DNA of 64,000 nt from Dugong dugon (lineage: Eukaryota > Chordata > Mammalia > Sirenia > Dugongidae): assembly GCA_030035585.1 (NCBI GenBank), contig CM057463.1:134262736-134326735 (forward strand), read 5' to 3'. Under the pieces are notes generated by a model. It had not been told where the DNA came from and searched no databases. It saw nothing but the letters and a program-made list of their open reading frames with translations. Positions 48,601-60,486 of the stretch are shown here, one piece after another (positions within the stretch are counted from its first letter, which is position 1; every line of letters starts with the position of its first letter). Made by a program: the position numbers and the translations under genes.

Positions 48601-49480
48601 GAAGAATAAATAGGATAAAAGCTAGAGGCCCTAACACATGGCATTAGCAGCATACGAACCATAAATAACAACACACTAACTCCAGAAGATAAGCTAGGTA
48701 ACTGGGATCTTCTAAAAATTAAACACTTATGCTCATCAAAAAACTTCACTAAAAGAGTAAAAAGGGAACCTACAGACTGGGAAAAAAAATTGGGGTATTA
48801 CAAATCAGACAAATGTCTAATCTCTAAAATCTACAGGAAAATCCAACACCTCTACAACAAAAAGAATAATCCAGTTAAAAAATGGGGAAAGGAAATGAAC
48901 AGACACTTCACCAAAGCAGACATTCAAGCGGCCAACAGACACATGAGGAAATGTTGGTGATCACCAGCTGTTAGAGAAATGCATATCAAAATCACAATGA
49001 GATACCATCTCACCCTGGCATTACTGGCATGAATAAAAAAACAGAAAATAAATGTTGGCAAGGCTGCAGAGTATCGGAACTCTTATACATTGCTGGTGGG
49101 AATGCAAAATGATACAATAATTTTGGAAAATGATATGGCACTTCCTTAGAAAACTAGAAATAGAAATACCATATGATCCAACAATCCCATTCCTAGGAAT
49201 ATATTCTAGAGAAATAAAAGTTGTCACAAGAGTAGACACATGCACATCTATGTTCATTGCAGCATTGTTCACAATAGGAAAAAGTTGGAAATAACCTAGA
49301 TGCCCATCAACAGATGAATGGATAAACAAACTATGGTACGTACACACAAAGGAGTATTATGCAGCAATAAAAAACAATGAATCTGGGAAGCATTTCATGA
49401 CATGGATGAAACTGGAGGCCATTATGCTGAGTGAAATAAGTCAATATCGAAAAGACAAATATTGTATGAGACCACTATTG
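45697..49480 (+). pseudogene. L1-B ORF2, broken
   Basis: Pieces in order: endonuclease at 46110-46376, with SSDHNAI followed by a stop where the protein should continue; linker at 46863-47117; RT at 47047-47433 ([19 protein letters not shown]) and 47464-47673; the palm at 47692-47886 with FVDDM at 47788-47802. Both catalytic aspartates are kept, while the usual alanine is valine. Several stops and shifts follow to the C-terminus. The minus-strand frames across this span are shadows. Confidence 0.88.
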
Positions 49481-49663
49481 TAAAAACTCATGAAAAGGTT
49501 TACACAAAAAAAGAAACAGTCTTTGATGGTTACGAGGGAGCGGAGGCGTGGGGATAGAAAAACACCAAATAAATAAATGGTAATATTGGTAAAGGGTAAG
49601 ACAGTACACAATACTGGGGAAGCCAGTATGACTTGTACTAGGCAAGGTCTTGGAAGCTCCATA

Positions 49664-49823
49664 ACCCCTACCAGTTGCCCTCAAGTCAACTCTGACTCAT
49701 AGCCACCCCACAAGACAGAATAGAACTGCCCCATAGGGTTTCCAAGGAGCACCTGGTGGATTCAAACTGCTGACCTTTTGGTTAGCAGCCATAGCCCTTA
49801 ACCACTATGCCGCCAGGGTTTCT
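49664..49823 (-). mobile_element. AfroSINE, short form, in the L1-B 3' UTR
   Basis: Reverse orientation: gttgccctcaagtcaactctg opens the tail complement, gaactgccccatagggtttcc joins directly to gagcacctggtgg, and the head complement closes at ccgccagggtttct. Flanks ggaagctccata (49652-49663) and ggatgctccata (49824-49835) match at 11 of 12 bases. L1-A has the uninterrupted site near 13337. Confidence 0.92.
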
Positions 49824-49914
49824 GGATGCTCCATAGACACATCCAAACTACCTGAGGGACCAAATTGCTTGACCAACGGCTGTGGGGACCATGGTCTCAG
49901 GGACCATCTAATTC

Positions 49915-50478
49915 AATTGGCTTATCATAATTTATAAAGAGAATGTTCTACATTCTACTTTGGTGAGTAGTATCAAGAGTCTTAAAAATCTGTGAATGGC
50001 CATCTAAGATACTCCACTGGTCTCCCCACTTCTGGAACAAGGCAGAATGAAAAAAAACTAAAGCTACAAGGCAAAGATTAGTCCAAAAGACTAATGGACC
50101 ACAACTACCATGGCCTTCACCAGACTGAGTCCAGTACACCTAGATGGTGACCAGCTAACACCACTGACTGCTCTGACATGGATCACAATAGAGGGTCCTA
50201 ATTGGCATAACACGTTTATAAAGACAATGTTTTACATTCTACCTTGGTGAGTAGTGTCTGGGGCCTAAAAACCTGTGAGCAGCCATCTAAGATAATCCAC
50301 TGGTTTCACCCCTTTGTGAGCAAGGGAGAATGAAGAAAGCATGATACAAGGGAAAGATTAGTCCAAAGGACTAGTGGACCACAACTACCATGGCCTCCAC
50401 CAGACTGAGTCCAGTAGAACTAGATGGTTCCTGGCTACAACCACTGTCTGCTGTGACAGGGATCATAACAGAGGGTCC
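49915..50478 (+). repeat. ~280-bp tandem duplication in the L1-B 3' UTR
   Basis: Unit 1 (49915-50198) and unit 2 (50200-50478) both run from aattggc through tggtgagtag, ccatctaagat, gactgagtccagta to gagggtcc. L1-A carries a single copy (about 13429-13710). Confidence 0.85.
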
Positions 50479-50861
50479 CGGACAGAGCTGGAGAAAAATG
50501 TAGAATAAAATTCTAACTCTCAAAAAACGACCAGACTTACTGGCTGACAGAGACTGGAGAAACCCTGACAGTATGGCCCCCGGACACCCTTTTAGCTCTG
50601 TAATAAAGTCACTCCCGAGGTTCACCCTTCAGCCAAAGATTAAACAGCCCTATGAAACAAAACGAGACTGACGGGGCACAACAGCCCAGGGAGAAGGACT
50701 AGAAGTCAGGAGAGGACAGGAAATCTGGTAATAAGGAACACAAGGTTGAGAAGAGAGAACGTTGACATATCACGGGGTTGTTAACCATTGTCCTAAAGCC
50801 ATATGTGTACTAACTGCTTAATGAGAAGCCACTTGTTCTGTAAACCTTCATCTAAAGTAAC

Positions 50862-50895
<34 letters not shown>

Positions 50896-50972
50896 ACAAT
50901 CCGTCTATATGCTGCCTACAAGAGGCACATCTTAGACTTAAGGACACAAATAAACTAAAACTCAAAGGATGC

Positions 50973-51457
50973 TGTCTTAGTCATCTAGTGCTACTCTAAC
51001 AGGAATACCACAAGTGGATGGCTTTCACAAAGAGAAATATATTTTCTCACAGTCTAGTCCAAATTCAGGGCATTGGCTCCAGGGGTAGGCTTTCTCTCTC
51101 TGTTGGCTCTAGAGGAAGGTCCTCATCATCATCAGTCTCTCCCCAGACTAGGAGCTTCTCCTCCCAGGAACCTCAGGTCCAAAGACGCACTCTGCTCCTG
51201 GTGCTTCTTTCTCTGCTTGCTTCCCTTTCCTTTTATCTCTTGTAAGGTAGAAGGTGGTGTAGGCCACACCCTAGGGAAACTCCCTTTACATTGGATCAGG
51301 GATGTGACCTGGGTAAGGGTGATGTTACAATCCCACCCTAATCCTCTTTAACATAAAATTACAATCATAAAATGGAGGCCAACCACACAGTTCTGGGAAT
51401 CATGGCCCAGCCAAACTGATACTCACAGTTTTGGGGGACATAATTCAAACCATGACA
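50973..51457 (-). mobile_element. Solo LTR, recurrent MaLR-like family (copy 5), inside L1-C
   Basis: 485 bp in reverse orientation, tgtcttagtcatctagtgct to ataattcaaaccatgaca. The exact 5-bp TSD gatgc lies at 50968-50972 and 51458-51462. Taking it out rejoins the L1-C endonuclease sequence. Frames at 51018-51351 are LTR. Confidence 0.92.
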
Positions 51458-53268
51458 GATGCAACAAAATATATCAAGCAAAAAATACTCACAAAAGAGC
51501 AGGAGTGGCAAAATTAATCTCTGACAAAATAGACTTTAAAGTAAAATCTACCACAAAGGATAATGAAGGGCACTATATAATGCTTAAATGGTCAATACAC
51601 CAGGAGGACATAACCATAATTATATTTATGCTCCCCACAACATGGCTCAAAAATACATAAAACAAACTCTAACAGCATGGAAAAGAGAGATAGACAGCTC
51701 CACAGTAATAGTAGAAGACTTCAACATACCACTTTCAATGAAGAACAGAATACTCAGAAAGATCAGTAAAGAGATGGAAAATCTAAATGCTACCAACCAA
51801 CTTGATCTCATAGACATACACCAAACACTCCACCCAACAGCAGCCAAGTATACTTTCTTTTCTAAGGCACATGGAACATTCTCCAGAATAGACCACATAT
51901 TAGGTTATAAAGCAAGCCTTAACAGAATTCAAAGCATCGAAATATTACAAAGCATCTTTTCTGACCATAAAACCATAAAAGTAGAAATTAATGACAGAAA
52001 AAGCAAGGAAAGAAAATCAAACACACGGAAACCAAACCACACCTTGCTCAAAAACTAGTGGGTTATAGAAGAAATTAAGGATGGAATAAAAAAAATTCCC
52101 AGAATCAAATGAGAATGAAAACACATCCTACCAGAATCTTTGGGCACAGCAAAACTGGTGCTCAGAGGTCAATTTATAGCAATAAATGCATACATTCAAA
52201 AAGAAGAAAGGGCCAAAATCAAAATATTAACCCTACAACTCAGACAAATAGAAAGAGAGCTGCCAAAGAAGACCTCGGGCACTAGAAGAAAGCAATAACA
52301 GAAATTCAGTAGAGTTAAAGGAAATAGAAAATAGAAAAACAATTGAAAGAGTTAACAAGACAAAAACTGGTTCTTTGAAAAAATCAAAAAAATGGGTAAA
52401 CCATTGGCCAAACAGACAAAAGAAAAACAAGAGAGGAAGCAAATAACCCGTATAAGAAATGAGATGGGTGATATCACAAACAGACTCAACTAAAATTAAA
52501 AGAATCTTAACAGAATTACTATGAAAAATTGTACTCTAACAAATTTGAAAGCCTAGAGGAAATGGGCAAATTTCTAGAAACTCACTACCTACCTAAACTA
52601 ACACAAATTAAGGTAAAACAACTAAATAAACCTATAACAAAAGAAAGAGATTGAAAAAGTAATTAAAAATCTCCCAACAAAAAAAAAAGCCCTGGTCCTG
52701 AAGGTTTCAATGGAGAATTCTACCAAGCTTTCAGAAAAGAGTTAACACCACTACTACTAAACGTATTTCAGAGCATAGAAAAAAATATGATACTCTCAAA
52801 CTCATCCTATGAAGCCAGCATAATGCTAATACCAAAACCAGGTAAAGACATCTTAAAAAAAGAAAATTACAGACCAATGTCCCTCATGAACATAGAAGGA
52901 AAAATTCTCAACAAAATTCTAGCCAACAGAATTCAACAACATATCAAAAAAAAAAAAAAAATTCACCATGATCAAGTGGGATTTATACCATGTATGCGGG
53001 GATGGTTCAACATTAGAAAAACAATCAAGGTAATCCATTACATAAATAAAACAAACAGCAAGAACCACATGATCTTATCAATTGATGCAGAAAAGGCATT
53101 TGACAAAGTCCAATATCCATTAATTATAAAAACTCTCAGCAAAATAGGAATAGAAGGGAAATTCCTCAGCATAATAAAGAGCATTTATACAAAACCAACA
53201 GCCAACATCATCCTAAATGAAGAGAGTCTAAAAGCATTCTCCTTGAGAACAGGAACCTGACAAGGATG

Positions 53269-53724
53269 TGGTCACGGATTGAATTATGTTCCCCAAAAAT
53301 GTGTGTTTCTATTTGGCTGGGCCATGATTCCTAGTATTGTGTGATTTTTCCATGTGTTGTAAATCCTGACTTACTTTGATGTTAATGAAGGAGGATGGGC
53401 GGCAGTTATGTTAGTGAGGCAGGACTAAATCTACAAGATTGGATTGTGCCTTGAGGGAATCTCTTGAGATATAAAAGCAAGAAGAGAGCAGAGAGACAGG
53501 GGGACTTCAGAACTTGTCCTTTGGACCTGGGGTCCCTGCACAGAGAAGCTCCTAGTCTGTGGAAACATTGATGAGAAGGCCAACAGAGAGAGAAAGTTTT
53601 CTCCTGGAGCTGACTCCCTGCATTTGGACTTTAAGCCTACTTTACTGTGAGGAAATGAACTTCTCTTTGTTAAAGCCATCCACTTGTGGTATTTCTATTA
53701 TAGCAGCAGTAGATAACCAAGGCT
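53269..53724 (+). mobile_element. Solo LTR, recurrent MaLR-like family (copy 6), inside L1-C
   Basis: 456 bp, from tggtcacggattgaattatg to gtagataaccaaggct (a decayed form of the usual ctaagaca end). The flank gatg is repeated at 53265-53268 and 53725-53728. L1-A reads acaaggatgcccttta without interruption at this point, which confirms the insertion. Confidence 0.9.
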
Positions 53725-56545
53725 GATGCCCTTTATCACCACTCTTATTCAACATTGTGTTGGAAGTCCTAGCCAGAGAAATTTGGCTAGAAAAAATAAA
53801 GGGCATCCAAATTGGTAAGGAAGAGGTAAAAGTATCTCTATTTGCATATGATATGATCTTATACAAAGAAAACCCCGAAGAATCCACAAGAAATCTACTG
53901 GAACTAATAGAAGATTTCAGCAATATATAGGGATACAAGATAAACATACAAAAATCAGTCGGATTCCTCTACACCAACAAAGAAAACTTCAAAGAGGAAA
54001 TCACCAAATCAATACCAATTACTATAGCCCCCAGGAAGATAAAATATTTAGTTATAAATCTAAACAGAGACATAAAAGACCTATACAATGAAAACTACAA
54101 GAGACTACTGCAAGAAACCAAAAGAGACCTGCATAAATGGAAAAACAAACCTTGCTCATGGATAGGAAGATTCAACATTGTGAAAATGTCAGTTCTACCA
54201 AAAGGAATCTACAGATACAATGCAATCCTAATCCAAATTCCACTGGCATTTTTTAATGAGATGGAGAAACAAGTCACCAACTTCATATGGAAAGGGAAGA
54301 GGCCCTAGATAAGTAAAGCATTGCTCAAGAAGAAGAACAAAGTGGGAGGCCTCACACTACCTGATTTTAAAACCTATTATACTGCCACAGTAGTCAAAAC
54401 AGCCTGGTACTGGTATAACAACAGATACATAGACCAATGGAACAGAATTAAGAATCCAGACATAAATTCATCCACCTATGAGCAGCTGATATTTGACAAA
54501 GCCCCAAAGTCCATTAACTGGGGAAAAGACAGACTCTTTTAACAAACAGTGCTGGCATAACTAGATATCCATCTGCAAAAAACTGAAACAAGACCCATAA
54601 CTCACATCATGCACAAAAACTAACTCAAAATGTATCAAATCTAAAATGATAAAGATCATGGAAGAAAAAATAGGGACAATGCTAGGAGCCCTGATATGTA
54701 GCATAAACAGAATACAAACCATAAGTAACAACGCACGAAGAACAGAAGAGAAACTAGATAACTGGGAGCTCCTAAAAATCAAAAACTTATGCTTATCAGA
54801 AGACTTCACCAATAGAGTAAAAAGACAACCTACAGACTGGGAAAAAAAATTTTGGCTATGACAAATCCGATCAGCATTTAATCCCTAAAATCTACAAGAT
54901 ACCACAAAACCTCAACAACAAAAAGACAGACAACCTAATTAAAAAATGGGCAAAGGATGTGAGCAGGCAGTTCGCTAAAGAAGACATTCAGGTGGCTAAC
55001 AGACACATGAGGAAATGCTAATGATCATTAGCCATTAGAGAAATGCAAATCAAAAATAGGATGAGATATCATCTCAGCCCAACAAGGATAACATTAATCC
55101 AAAAAACACAAAATAATAAATGCTGGAGAGGTTGTGGAGAGACTGGAACATTTATACAGTGTTGGTGGGAATGTAGAATGGTACAACCACTTTGGAAATA
55201 GATTTGGCGCTTCCTTAAAAAGCTAGAAATAGAAGTACCATACAATCCAGCTATCTGCTCCTTGGAATATATCCAAGAGAAATAAGAGCTGTCACACGAA
55301 TAGATATATGTACACCTATGTTCACTGCAGCACTGTTCACAATAGCAAAAAAGATGGAAACAAGCCAGGTGCCCATCAATGGATGGGTGGATAAACAAAT
55401 TATAGTATATTCACACAACGGAATACTACTGAATGATAAAGAACAACCTTGAATCTATGAAATATAACATGGAGGATTCTGGAAGGCATTATGCTGAGTG
55501 AATTTAGTCAGTCATAAAAGAACAAATATTATATAAGATCACTATTATAAGAACTCAAGAAAAGGTTTAAACATGGAAGAAAACCTTTGATGGTTATGAT
55601 GGTGGAGAGGGAGAAGGGCAAGTATTCACTAACTAGACAGTAGACAAGAATTATCTTAGGTGAAGGGAAGGACACTACACACTATAGGAGAAGTCAGCAG
55701 AACTGGACTAAACCAAAAACTAGGAAGTCTCCTGAATACAACCAAACTCTTCGAGGGACAGAGTAGAAAGGGCGGTGGTCTGGGGACCATGGCTTCAGGG
55801 GACATCTAGGTTAATAGGCATTACAAAGTTTATTAAGAAAATGTCCTGCAGCCCACTTTGGTGAGTCATGTCTTGGGTCTTAAAAGCTAGCAATGGGCAT
55901 TTAATATGCATCAATTGGTCCCAACCCACCTGGAGTAAAGGAGAATGAACTACACCAAATACACAAGTTAAATATTAGCTCAAGATACAGAAAGGGCCGC
56001 ATAAACCAGAGACTCATCTGCCTGAGACCAGAAGAACTTGATGTACCTGGCTACTTCCAGTGACTGTCCTGACAGAGAACACAACAGACAGTCCCTGACG
56101 GAAGAGGAGAAAAGTGGGGTGCAGAACTCAAATTCTTGTAAAAAGATCAGACTTAATGGTTTGACTTAGACTGAAGGGGCCCTGGAAGGTATGGCCCCAG
56201 GACTCTCTGTAGGCCCAGAGCTGAAACCATTCCCTAGGCCAAGTCTTCAAAGATCAGGATGGACTATAGGACATAAAGTGATATTCATGAGGAGTGTGCT
56301 TCTTAGCTCAAGTACATACATGAGACTAATTGGGCAACTCCTGTCCAGAGGCAAAATGAGAAGGCAGAGATGGTCAGGAGCTGGTTGAATGGACACGGGA
56401 AATCGGGGATAGAAAGGAGAAGTATGCTGTCACAGTATAGGGAGAGTAGCCAGGGTCACATTGCAAGGTGTGTATAAATTTTTGTATGAGAAACTTACTT
56501 GAATTGTAAACTTTCACTTAAAGCACAATAAATAAATAAATAGGT

Positions 56546-56800
56546 TTACCCCTTTGGAATTCCAAAAAACAGTTGCTGTAAACTTCTGTTCGGTCTTCCC
56601 TCTCTTGGCTCATCTTTGAGGTCTTTCCGACTATTCTTAAAACACTTGATCCATCTAAAAACTGCTTTTTTTTATGTAGTGCAGCAATCCCATAAACTTG
56701 TTGCAAAGCTTCAATGATTTGAGAAGATGTCCACTTGAGTTTTGTTAAAAATTTGATATTAGCCCTGACTTCAAAATAGTTTTTTTCCATGGCACAAAAA
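56546..56800 (-). pseudogene. Mariner-like transposase N-terminal relic
   Basis: On the minus strand, a start at 56790 opens MEKNYFEVRANIKFLTKLKW, then SSQIIEALQQVYG, the helix-turn-helix type opening of mariner-family transposases. After a frame slip the next codons give FRWIKCFKNSRKDL and KDEPREGRP, matching the family's conserved FK...D.PR.GRP stretch. Only the DNA-binding part is present and the catalytic DDD domain is absent. The sequence ends at the L1-C/L1-B target site. A possible terminal repeat (gaggataagtcaaaaagtat on the minus strand) lies at about 56964-56983. Confidence 0.62.
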
Positions 56801-56806
56801 GTATCC

Positions 56807-56827
56807 TTTTTTTTTTTTTTTTTTTTT
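56807..56827. repeat. Poly(T) run
   Basis: 21 uninterrupted T, between the mariner-like frame and its presumed upstream region. It could be the A-tail end of an inserted element too short to recognise. Confidence 0.8.
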
Positions 56828-56989
56828 GAAGATACCCTAACCAGACTAAGACAAGTGTATTATTAAGAAAACTTGTCTGCAGCCATCCTGTGATCATAGG
56901 GACATGTTTAGACATTTTGTTTGAAATAAACTCACACATGTATAAACTGGAACCCTAGTAGCAATACTTTTTGACTTATCCTCAAATAC

Positions 56990-57360
56990 ATATCTATGTG
57001 TGTATATTTATTTATGTGTGTATGTGTATAAAGAGAGAGAGGTACATACATATATATATTTATATCTATAAATCTACATTAATAATAGATTTAGGAAGAT
57101 GAAAGTTTAGCCTCAAAAACCAACAAATGTAAAATTGCCTCTGTTGTTATGAATCTGACAGCCTAGAAGTATAAAGCATGGGCTCTTGTTCCAGATTGCC
57201 TGGAAGATCCTAATCTTACCATTTACTAGTTTGTAACCTATGCCTCAGTTTCATTATCTGTAAGATAGAGATTTATATGGGAACATCAGTCATAGATGTG
57301 TTATGAATATTAGTGAGTATATTAAAGCACTTAGAGAGGTACATGACATAGTACTTATGC
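56990..57360. other. Unassigned sequence with a TA/TG-rich tract
   Basis: A TGTA/TATA-rich microsatellite-like stretch spans about 56992-57065. The rest is not recognised. Confidence 0.4.
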
Positions 57361-57368
57361 ACTCAATG

Positions 57369-57567
57369 AAAAACCATTGCCGTGGAGTCAATTCCAAATC
57401 ACAGCGACCCTATAGGACAGAATAGAACTGCCCCATAGGGTTTCCAAGGCTGTAAGTTTTTATGGAAGCAGACTGCCACATCTCTCTCCTGCAGAGTGAC
57501 GTGGGTTGGAACTGCCGACCTTTCAATCAGCAGCTGAGTGCTTAACAACTGTGCCACCAGGACTCCT
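57369..57567 (-). mobile_element. AfroSINE, long form
   Basis: Well-preserved reverse copy: accattgccgtggagtcaatt, cacagcgaccctataggac, gaactgccccatagggtttcc, long-form block atggaagcagactgccacatc, B-box complement ggaactgccgacc and head complement gtgccaccaggactcct. No clear TSD. Confidence 0.88.
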
Positions 57568-57579
57568 ATGAATTCAAGA

Positions 57580-58760
57580 GAGGTTACCTGTTATTTTCCA
57601 AACTCAAAGTTATTTCCTCTATTAATGTAAATTAATTAAAATGCAAGGATAATTGAGATATATTTGATTCTGATTAGAATAATGTGTGGATCTACCTTTT
57701 AGCACATGAGAGAGAAAAACCTACAAATAAAAGTGCCAAAATTCTAATGAACATAGTAATGTGCAAAACTTTAAACTTTTTCTTAACAATAAATTATGAT
57801 ATCTGTGTTATTTCTCCCTGCCTGACAACCAAATTTCTAAGGGGTATAAGTGAAGAAAAATTTTTCTTTAAAACTATACTTCACTTGCTCATGAATGTAT
57901 AGCTCTGTCAGGAAAAGGTTGGCAGAGTTTATGTTGGTAAGCCATGACTTTGTATAACAGTTTGCTGAAATATAAATACACTCAATGAAACCCTGAATTC
58001 ATTCATCCAATTCGTCAAATAATGAGAGAGAATTGTGGGTTCAGCATTATTCCAGGCTTTAGGAATAAAGGAGCGAACAAGGCATATAAGTCTCTATTCA
58101 GTTTACTTTCCAAAAGGAAGAGAAAAACAATTTAAGGACACAAGTGCATGAAATTCAGTAAGCAATACTATGAAATAAATAAAACCAAATGATGTGCAGA
58201 GCCTATCTAGGATGTAGAAGTAATTTAGAAAGGTTGGTAAGGTTAGGCCCCTCTAAACTGAAATTTGAAATCAAAAAGGAACCAGCCATTTGAGGATTTG
58301 ACAGCTTACCGTACAAAGGTCCTAGAGAGTTCTAACTCAGGGGTGAAATGATTTGACATTGAAAACATTCCCTCTGGGTACTGAACAGCATTATTTTTAG
58401 AGAAGCAAGGGTGTATGGGAATTGAATATGTAGGCTACTGCAAAAATCTAGATAAGAAAAGAAGGGCTTAGACAATGGTGATAATACTGAACATGGAGAA
58501 AAGTTATAACATTGGACATATATTCTGGGGATGAATCCAAAGGAATGAGGGGAATCAAAATAACTCCTAGATCTGCAGATTGAACAACTGAATGGATATG
58601 GTTCTATTGCTACTTACAAATGTGGGAAAGATTGAGGTGAAGATATAAATTGGGAAATTTAAGGCTAAACAAGAATTCGGTTGTGTCAAGTTCAAGATGC
58701 CAATCACACAAACAAGTGAAAATGTGTACAGGCAGTTGTGTATGTGATTCTTTGTCCAAG
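57580..58760. other. Unassigned AT-rich sequence
   Basis: No gene or confident repeat. Short frames at 57684-57902 (plus) and 58567-58788 (minus) have no recognisable domain. Confidence 0.4.
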
Positions 58761-58774
58761 GGTGAGGTTGGGGC

Positions 58775-58971
58775 CAAACCAAAAACAAAATAAACTAAAA
58801 AAAAAAAAAAAAAAAACTAAGCCCATTGCTCTTGAGTTGATTCCGACTCATACTGACTGTATAGGACAGAGTAGAACTGTCCTGCAGGATTTCCAAGAAG
58901 CACCTGGTGGATTTGAAATGCAGACATTTGGATTAGCAGCCGAGCTCTTAACCACTGTGCCACTAGGGCCC
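58775..58971 (-). mobile_element. AfroSINE, short form, with A-rich left end
   Basis: Reverse copy starting caaaccaaaaacaaaataaac and an A run (58797-58816), then gagttgattccgactcatac, gcacctggtggatttgaaatg and head complement gtgccactagggccc. Flanks tgaggttggggc (58763-58774) and tgagattggggc (58972-58983) match at 11 of 12 bases. Frames at 58738-59002 are SINE translations. Confidence 0.9.
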
Positions 58972-58989
58972 TGAGATTGGGGCTAGACA

Positions 58990-60046
58990 TATAAATTTGC
59001 AAGCAATTTTTTTTTTTTTAATCTCACTCAGGCAAGGGTGGGTTAAATAGATGAATCTTGTTTGTTTGGTTTGTTTTTTTTCCCCTGAAATTTATAAATA
59101 TTCTTTGCTGTTCTTGTCAGTAACTATAATTTTCCAACCTGCTTATTTCTAATGTAAATTACTTTTTGTATTGCCCAGTGAAACATTTATCTCTGCAATG
59201 AGTTCAGTACTGTCTGGCTGAAAAGGTACGATATGGGGCATTCTTGCTCAGTTCAGTTAAGTACAATACAATATATATTTATATATTCAAATAGCAACAT
59301 TGAGATAGAACAACATGAAAAATAACAAAAAAACGAGATTTTAACTTTAGAAAAACACAAAGCAAACAAGTAATTCTATTTTCACCAACAATCAGGTTCT
59401 CCTAATACACAATTTAAAAAAAAAATGTCAAATTTCTTTCAGGGACAGAATATGAAGCTATTAAGAAAGAGCACAGACAGGAGAACATCTTAAAAGCTAT
59501 CAGGGGATAGGTCAGAATTACACGAAAAGAAAGTCAGAGATATAAAATAGAAACCCTCTACCAATAATGCAATATAATGTAGCCTTTCTGATATCTAACA
59601 AAGGCTGCACTCAGTCTTTGGGTGTTTGTTATGATCCTGCAGACATATTTTATATTTCATAATGAAACCCCATCAGAATCTTCAGAGTGGGCAAAGCTCT
59701 GGTAATAAATTTGTCACAATGTGATAAATCCAAGAAGAGTGAATCAAGATATAAATATAAAACTTTGAAGTTTTCATCCACTTTGCCTCTTAGGGAAACT
59801 TGACTGGCCTGGCAATGCCAGTATAATGAACTACAGTGAAGGGCTCAGTGGGTATTTTCTTTGGAAAAAAAATATTACAGGAAAACCAAGGTCACTCTCT
59901 GGTCACTTATAACAATTTTAAGCGTCAAACTTAGACACAAAGCACTTATATAGGGTATAATAAAATGGAGAATTTAACTTTTCTCTCTTGATGTTTTTCT
60001 AATTACATACAAAATATCTGTTTACTCATACATAGGTTTATCATCA
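58990..60046. other. Unassigned AT-rich sequence
   Basis: No gene or confident repeat recognised. Confidence 0.4.
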
Positions 60047-60055
60047 TTATCATAT

Positions 60056-60272
60056 ATAATAATATTTTTGCTGTTGTTAGCTGCTATGGAGTCGATTCTG
60101 ACTCATGCTAACCGCTTGTGTGCAGAGTAGAACTGCTCCATAGGTTTTTCAAGGCTGTGACTTTTGGAGGTAGATCACCAGGCCTACCTTCTAAGAGCAT
60201 CTGGGTGGGTTTGAACTGGCAACCTTCTGGCTAGTTGTCAAGCCCCTAACCATTTGCCCCACCTAGGGACTC
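60056..60272 (-). mobile_element. AfroSINE, long form
   Basis: Reverse copy: gctgttgttagctgctatgg, gtcgattctgactcatgc, gcagagtagaactgctcc, ggtttgaactggcaacc, head complement gccccacctagggac. The exact 9-bp TSD ttatcatat lies at 60047-60055 and 60273-60281. Confidence 0.88.
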
Positions 60273-60316
60273 TTATCATATGCAACAGTGTCTAAAATCG
60301 TTGCTAAAGTGAGTTA

Positions 60317-60462
60317 GGAGCCCTAGTGGCACTGCTAACTGTAAGGTCTGTGGGAGAAAGATGTGACAGTCTGCTTAAAGATTTATAGCCTAGGAAACCC
60401 TATGAGGCAGTTCTGCTCTGTCCTATAGGGTCACTATGAGTTGGAATCAACTTGACAGCAAT
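60317..60462 (+). mobile_element. AfroSINE with deleted promoter region
   Basis: Head aggagccctagtggcactgc, then directly ggtctgtgggagaaagatgtg: the A-box/B-box stretch (cagtggttaag to ggttcgaatcc in other copies) is reduced to a few bases. The tail gttctgctctgtcctataggg and gagttggaatcaacttgacag is intact. Confidence 0.85.
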
Positions 60463-60486
60463 AACATTTACTTATTCATTTTGATG

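Larger units (their letters stand above)
42865..50893 (+). mobile_element. L1-B: full-length LINE-1
   Basis: 8.0-kb plus-strand L1. The start ggagccaacatggcactatag aligns with L1-A after its first bases. It has 5' UTR to about 44215, ORF1 about 44216-45225, ORF2 about 45697-49480, 3' UTR, then an uninterrupted A run at 50865-50893. No TSD directly follows the tail; a 7-bp match aataggt lies at 42858-42864 and, beyond L1-C, at 56539-56545. Its 3' UTR carries an AfroSINE and a ~280-bp tandem duplication. All ORFs are broken. Confidence 0.9.
50894..55560 (+). pseudogene. L1-C ORF2 (partial), broken
   Basis: Endonuclease piece 51588-52058 with SIFSDHKTIKVE; RT piece 52787-53260 with [20 protein letters not shown] and [14 protein letters not shown]; then the LTR; resumption at 53729 with the palm motif FAYDM at 53841-53855, where the first catalytic aspartate is tyrosine. 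The C-terminal part at 54321-54861 includes [20 protein letters not shown]. Multiple shifts in addition to the LTRs. Confidence 0.87.
50894..56538 (+). mobile_element. L1-C: 5'-truncated LINE-1 in the L1-B tail, split by two LTRs
   Basis: Begins abruptly in the ORF2 endonuclease (ccacaatccgtctatatgctg matches L1-A near 9446) directly after the L1-B A run. It continues to a 3' UTR ending gtaaactttcacttaaagc and an (aata)n tail. A minus-strand solo LTR (50973-51457) and a plus-strand one (53269-53724) interrupt it. Its final 3' UTR differs from L1-A and L1-B and matches the fragment at 1753. Confidence 0.87.
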
